Assembly (NCBI RefSeq): GCF_025420485.1
Contig: NZ_JAOEFD010000007.1
Span: 62,001 to 126,000 of the forward strand
Length of the DNA stretch: 64,000 bases
Direction: 5' to 3'
From: Nesterenkonia marinintestina
Lineage (GTDB): Bacteria; Actinomycetota; Actinomycetes; Actinomycetales; Micrococcaceae
The notes beneath the pieces are model-generated. The model was not told the origin of the DNA, did no database searches, and saw nothing but the letters and a program-made list of their open reading frames with translations. The translations under genes and the position numbers were made by a program. Shown here in pieces: positions 63,138 to 64,000 of this stretch (the stretch's first letter is position 1; each line of letters opens with the position of its first letter).

Positions 63138-64000
63138 ACGACTCCGAAGAACCGCGCATCCTCAATGAGCGCTACCGGATCGCCTCGCTGATCGGGCGCG
63201 GCGGCATGGCCGACGTGTACCTGGCCCGGGACCTCTCCCTGGACCGCGACGTCGCGATCAAGATGCTCCGGCCGGACCTGGCGCGCGATCCCCAGTTCCA
63301 GGGCCGATTCCGCCGGGAGGCCCAGTCCTCGGCGTCGCTGAACCATCCGAACATCGTGGGCGTCTACGACACCGGGCGCACCGATGTGGAGGATTCCCAC
63401 GAGCACGCCGTACATACGCCCTTCATCGTCATGGAGTACGTGGACGGGGTGACGCTGCGGCACGTCATGCACGGCACCCCGCACCCCGACGGCGAGGACA
63501 CCCAGGAGACCGACCGACGTCGACGGGCCGAAGCTGAGGCCCGGGCCGCGGAGTCCGGGCAGGCGGCCGACGACGACACCCGAGCCGTCGACGCCGCGGC
63601 CGCCGATCCGGGGGAGACCCAGGCGGGCACACCCTTCGACGAGGACCATGAGCCTGAGGGCCCCGACGTCCTGGAGCTGGCCGACTCCGAGGACGAACAG
63701 TCCGCCGGGACCAGGCCCGCCGCCGAGGTCGGCTCCCCGCTGCAGGCCCGCATCGAGGAGGCCCTGAACAAGCCGGTCTCCGACCAGGAGGCGGCGGACT
63801 ATCTCTCCGGGATCCTGGGAGCCCTGGGCTACAGCCACTCGCGCGGCATCGTCCACCGTGACATCAAGCCCTCCAACGTCATGGTCACCCAGACCGGCGA
63901 CGTGAAGGTCATGGACTTCGGCATCGCCCGGGCGATGGCGGACACGTCCTCGACGATGACCCAGACCTCCACCGTGGTCGGCACCGCCCAGTACCTGTCC
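63134..64000 (+). CDS. pknB: Ser/Thr kinase PknB, partial (right edge), with insertion
   Basis: Begins at ATG 63134 overlapping the pknA stop (ATGA) and runs off the window. 289 residues are visible: Gly loop [42 protein letters not shown] Asp243 ([10 protein letters not shown]) and [11 protein letters not shown], then GTAQYLS at the edge. Between VMHG (residue 114) and [11 protein letters not shown] (214) is an insertion of about 100 residues, strongly acidic and Ala/Gly-rich, with no counterpart in mycobacterial PknB, where the two segments are nearly contiguous. PASTA repeats, if present, lie beyond the window. Confidence 0.93.
   Translation, partial: MNDSEEPRILNERYRIASLIGRGGMADVYLARDLSLDRDVAIKMLRPDLARDPQFQGRFRREAQSSASLNHPNIVGVYDTGRTDVEDSHEHAVHTPFIVMEYVDGVTLRHVMHGTPHPDGEDTQETDRRRRAEAEARAAESGQAADDDTRAVDAAAADPGETQAGTPFDEDHEPEGPDVLELADSEDEQSAGTRPAAEVGSPLQARIEEALNKPVSDQEAADYLSGILGALGYSHSRGIVHRDIKPSNVMVTQTGDVKVMDFGIARAMADTSSTMTQTSTVVGTAQYLS

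Overview
The window is a contiguous piece of a very GC-rich actinobacterial chromosome with dense, short-spaced genes. The FHA/PP2C/RodA/PBP/Ser-Thr-kinase division operon at the right end, many apparently leaderless genes (a TAnnnT hexamer about 6 nt before the start codon) and an ATP-grasp ligase resembling enzymes that build D-amino-acid peptidoglycan bridges point to the order Micrococcales, plausibly a halotolerant Micrococcaceae-like organism such as Nesterenkonia; the genus is an inference. A complete ectoine operon and acidic low-complexity tails on secreted proteins fit a salt-stressed lifestyle. No CRISPR array, insertion sequence, integrase, rRNA or replication origin was seen.

Layout. 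1-7012: HAD phosphatase (cut by the left edge), Dps, seryl-tRNA synthetase, a divergent diacylglycerol kinase, prephenate dehydratase coupled to a rhodanese, an amidase and a tiny CsbD-like protein. 7152-11666: uracil/xanthine permease, ectABC ending in a large palindrome, and a small membrane protein. 11731-15763: glycerophosphodiesterase, a HAD phosphatase that seems to start with CTG, a PfkB sugar kinase and the ATP-grasp ligase. 15878-20186: copper amine oxidase, its divergent TetR regulator and an aldehyde dehydrogenase, a plausible amine-to-acid route. 20288-23966: thiO-thiS-thiG-thiF behind a TPP riboswitch; thiE lies far away at 49051. 24050-30081: amidohydrolase, two poorly known proteins (one ADP-ribosyltransferase-like), gluconate permease and kinase, and a macrolide phosphotransferase whose ATG overlaps the CCA end of a tRNA-Gly gene.

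30154-40491: an asparagine-synthetase-like protein with Ser in place of the glutaminase Cys, facing a glutaminase-STAS-cNMP fusion; a GntR regulator with an operator lying over its own -10 box, an MFS carrier and an FMN alpha-hydroxyacid dehydrogenase; a GntP-like permease with a beta-hydroxyacid dehydrogenase; and a foldase lipoprotein. 40699-47747 is a type I restriction-modification operon, hsdM-hsdS-nuclease-hsdR, with an extra NucS-like gene between hsdS and hsdR. 47980-54724 holds a small HTH protein, sugar acetyltransferase, thiE, a BASS transporter, a LysR-type sensor domain without HTH but with a long basic tail, a PAP2 membrane protein, a TauE exporter and a YceI protein.

54990-64000 is the envelope/division signalling operon fhaA-fhaB-pstP-rodA-pbpA-pknA-pknB, in which the last five genes are linked by 4-bp ATGA overlaps apart from the fhaB-pstP gap. 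PknA carries a PASTA-like extracellular domain, and the partial PknB has an acidic insertion of about 100 residues within its kinase domain.

The observations that deserve a second look most are the Ser2 asparagine synthetase facing the fused glutaminase, the four-gene restriction operon, the PknB insertion, the HTH-less LysR-like protein, the CTG-started HAD gene and the shared tRNA/ATG junction. I did not find an obviously new multi-gene system.
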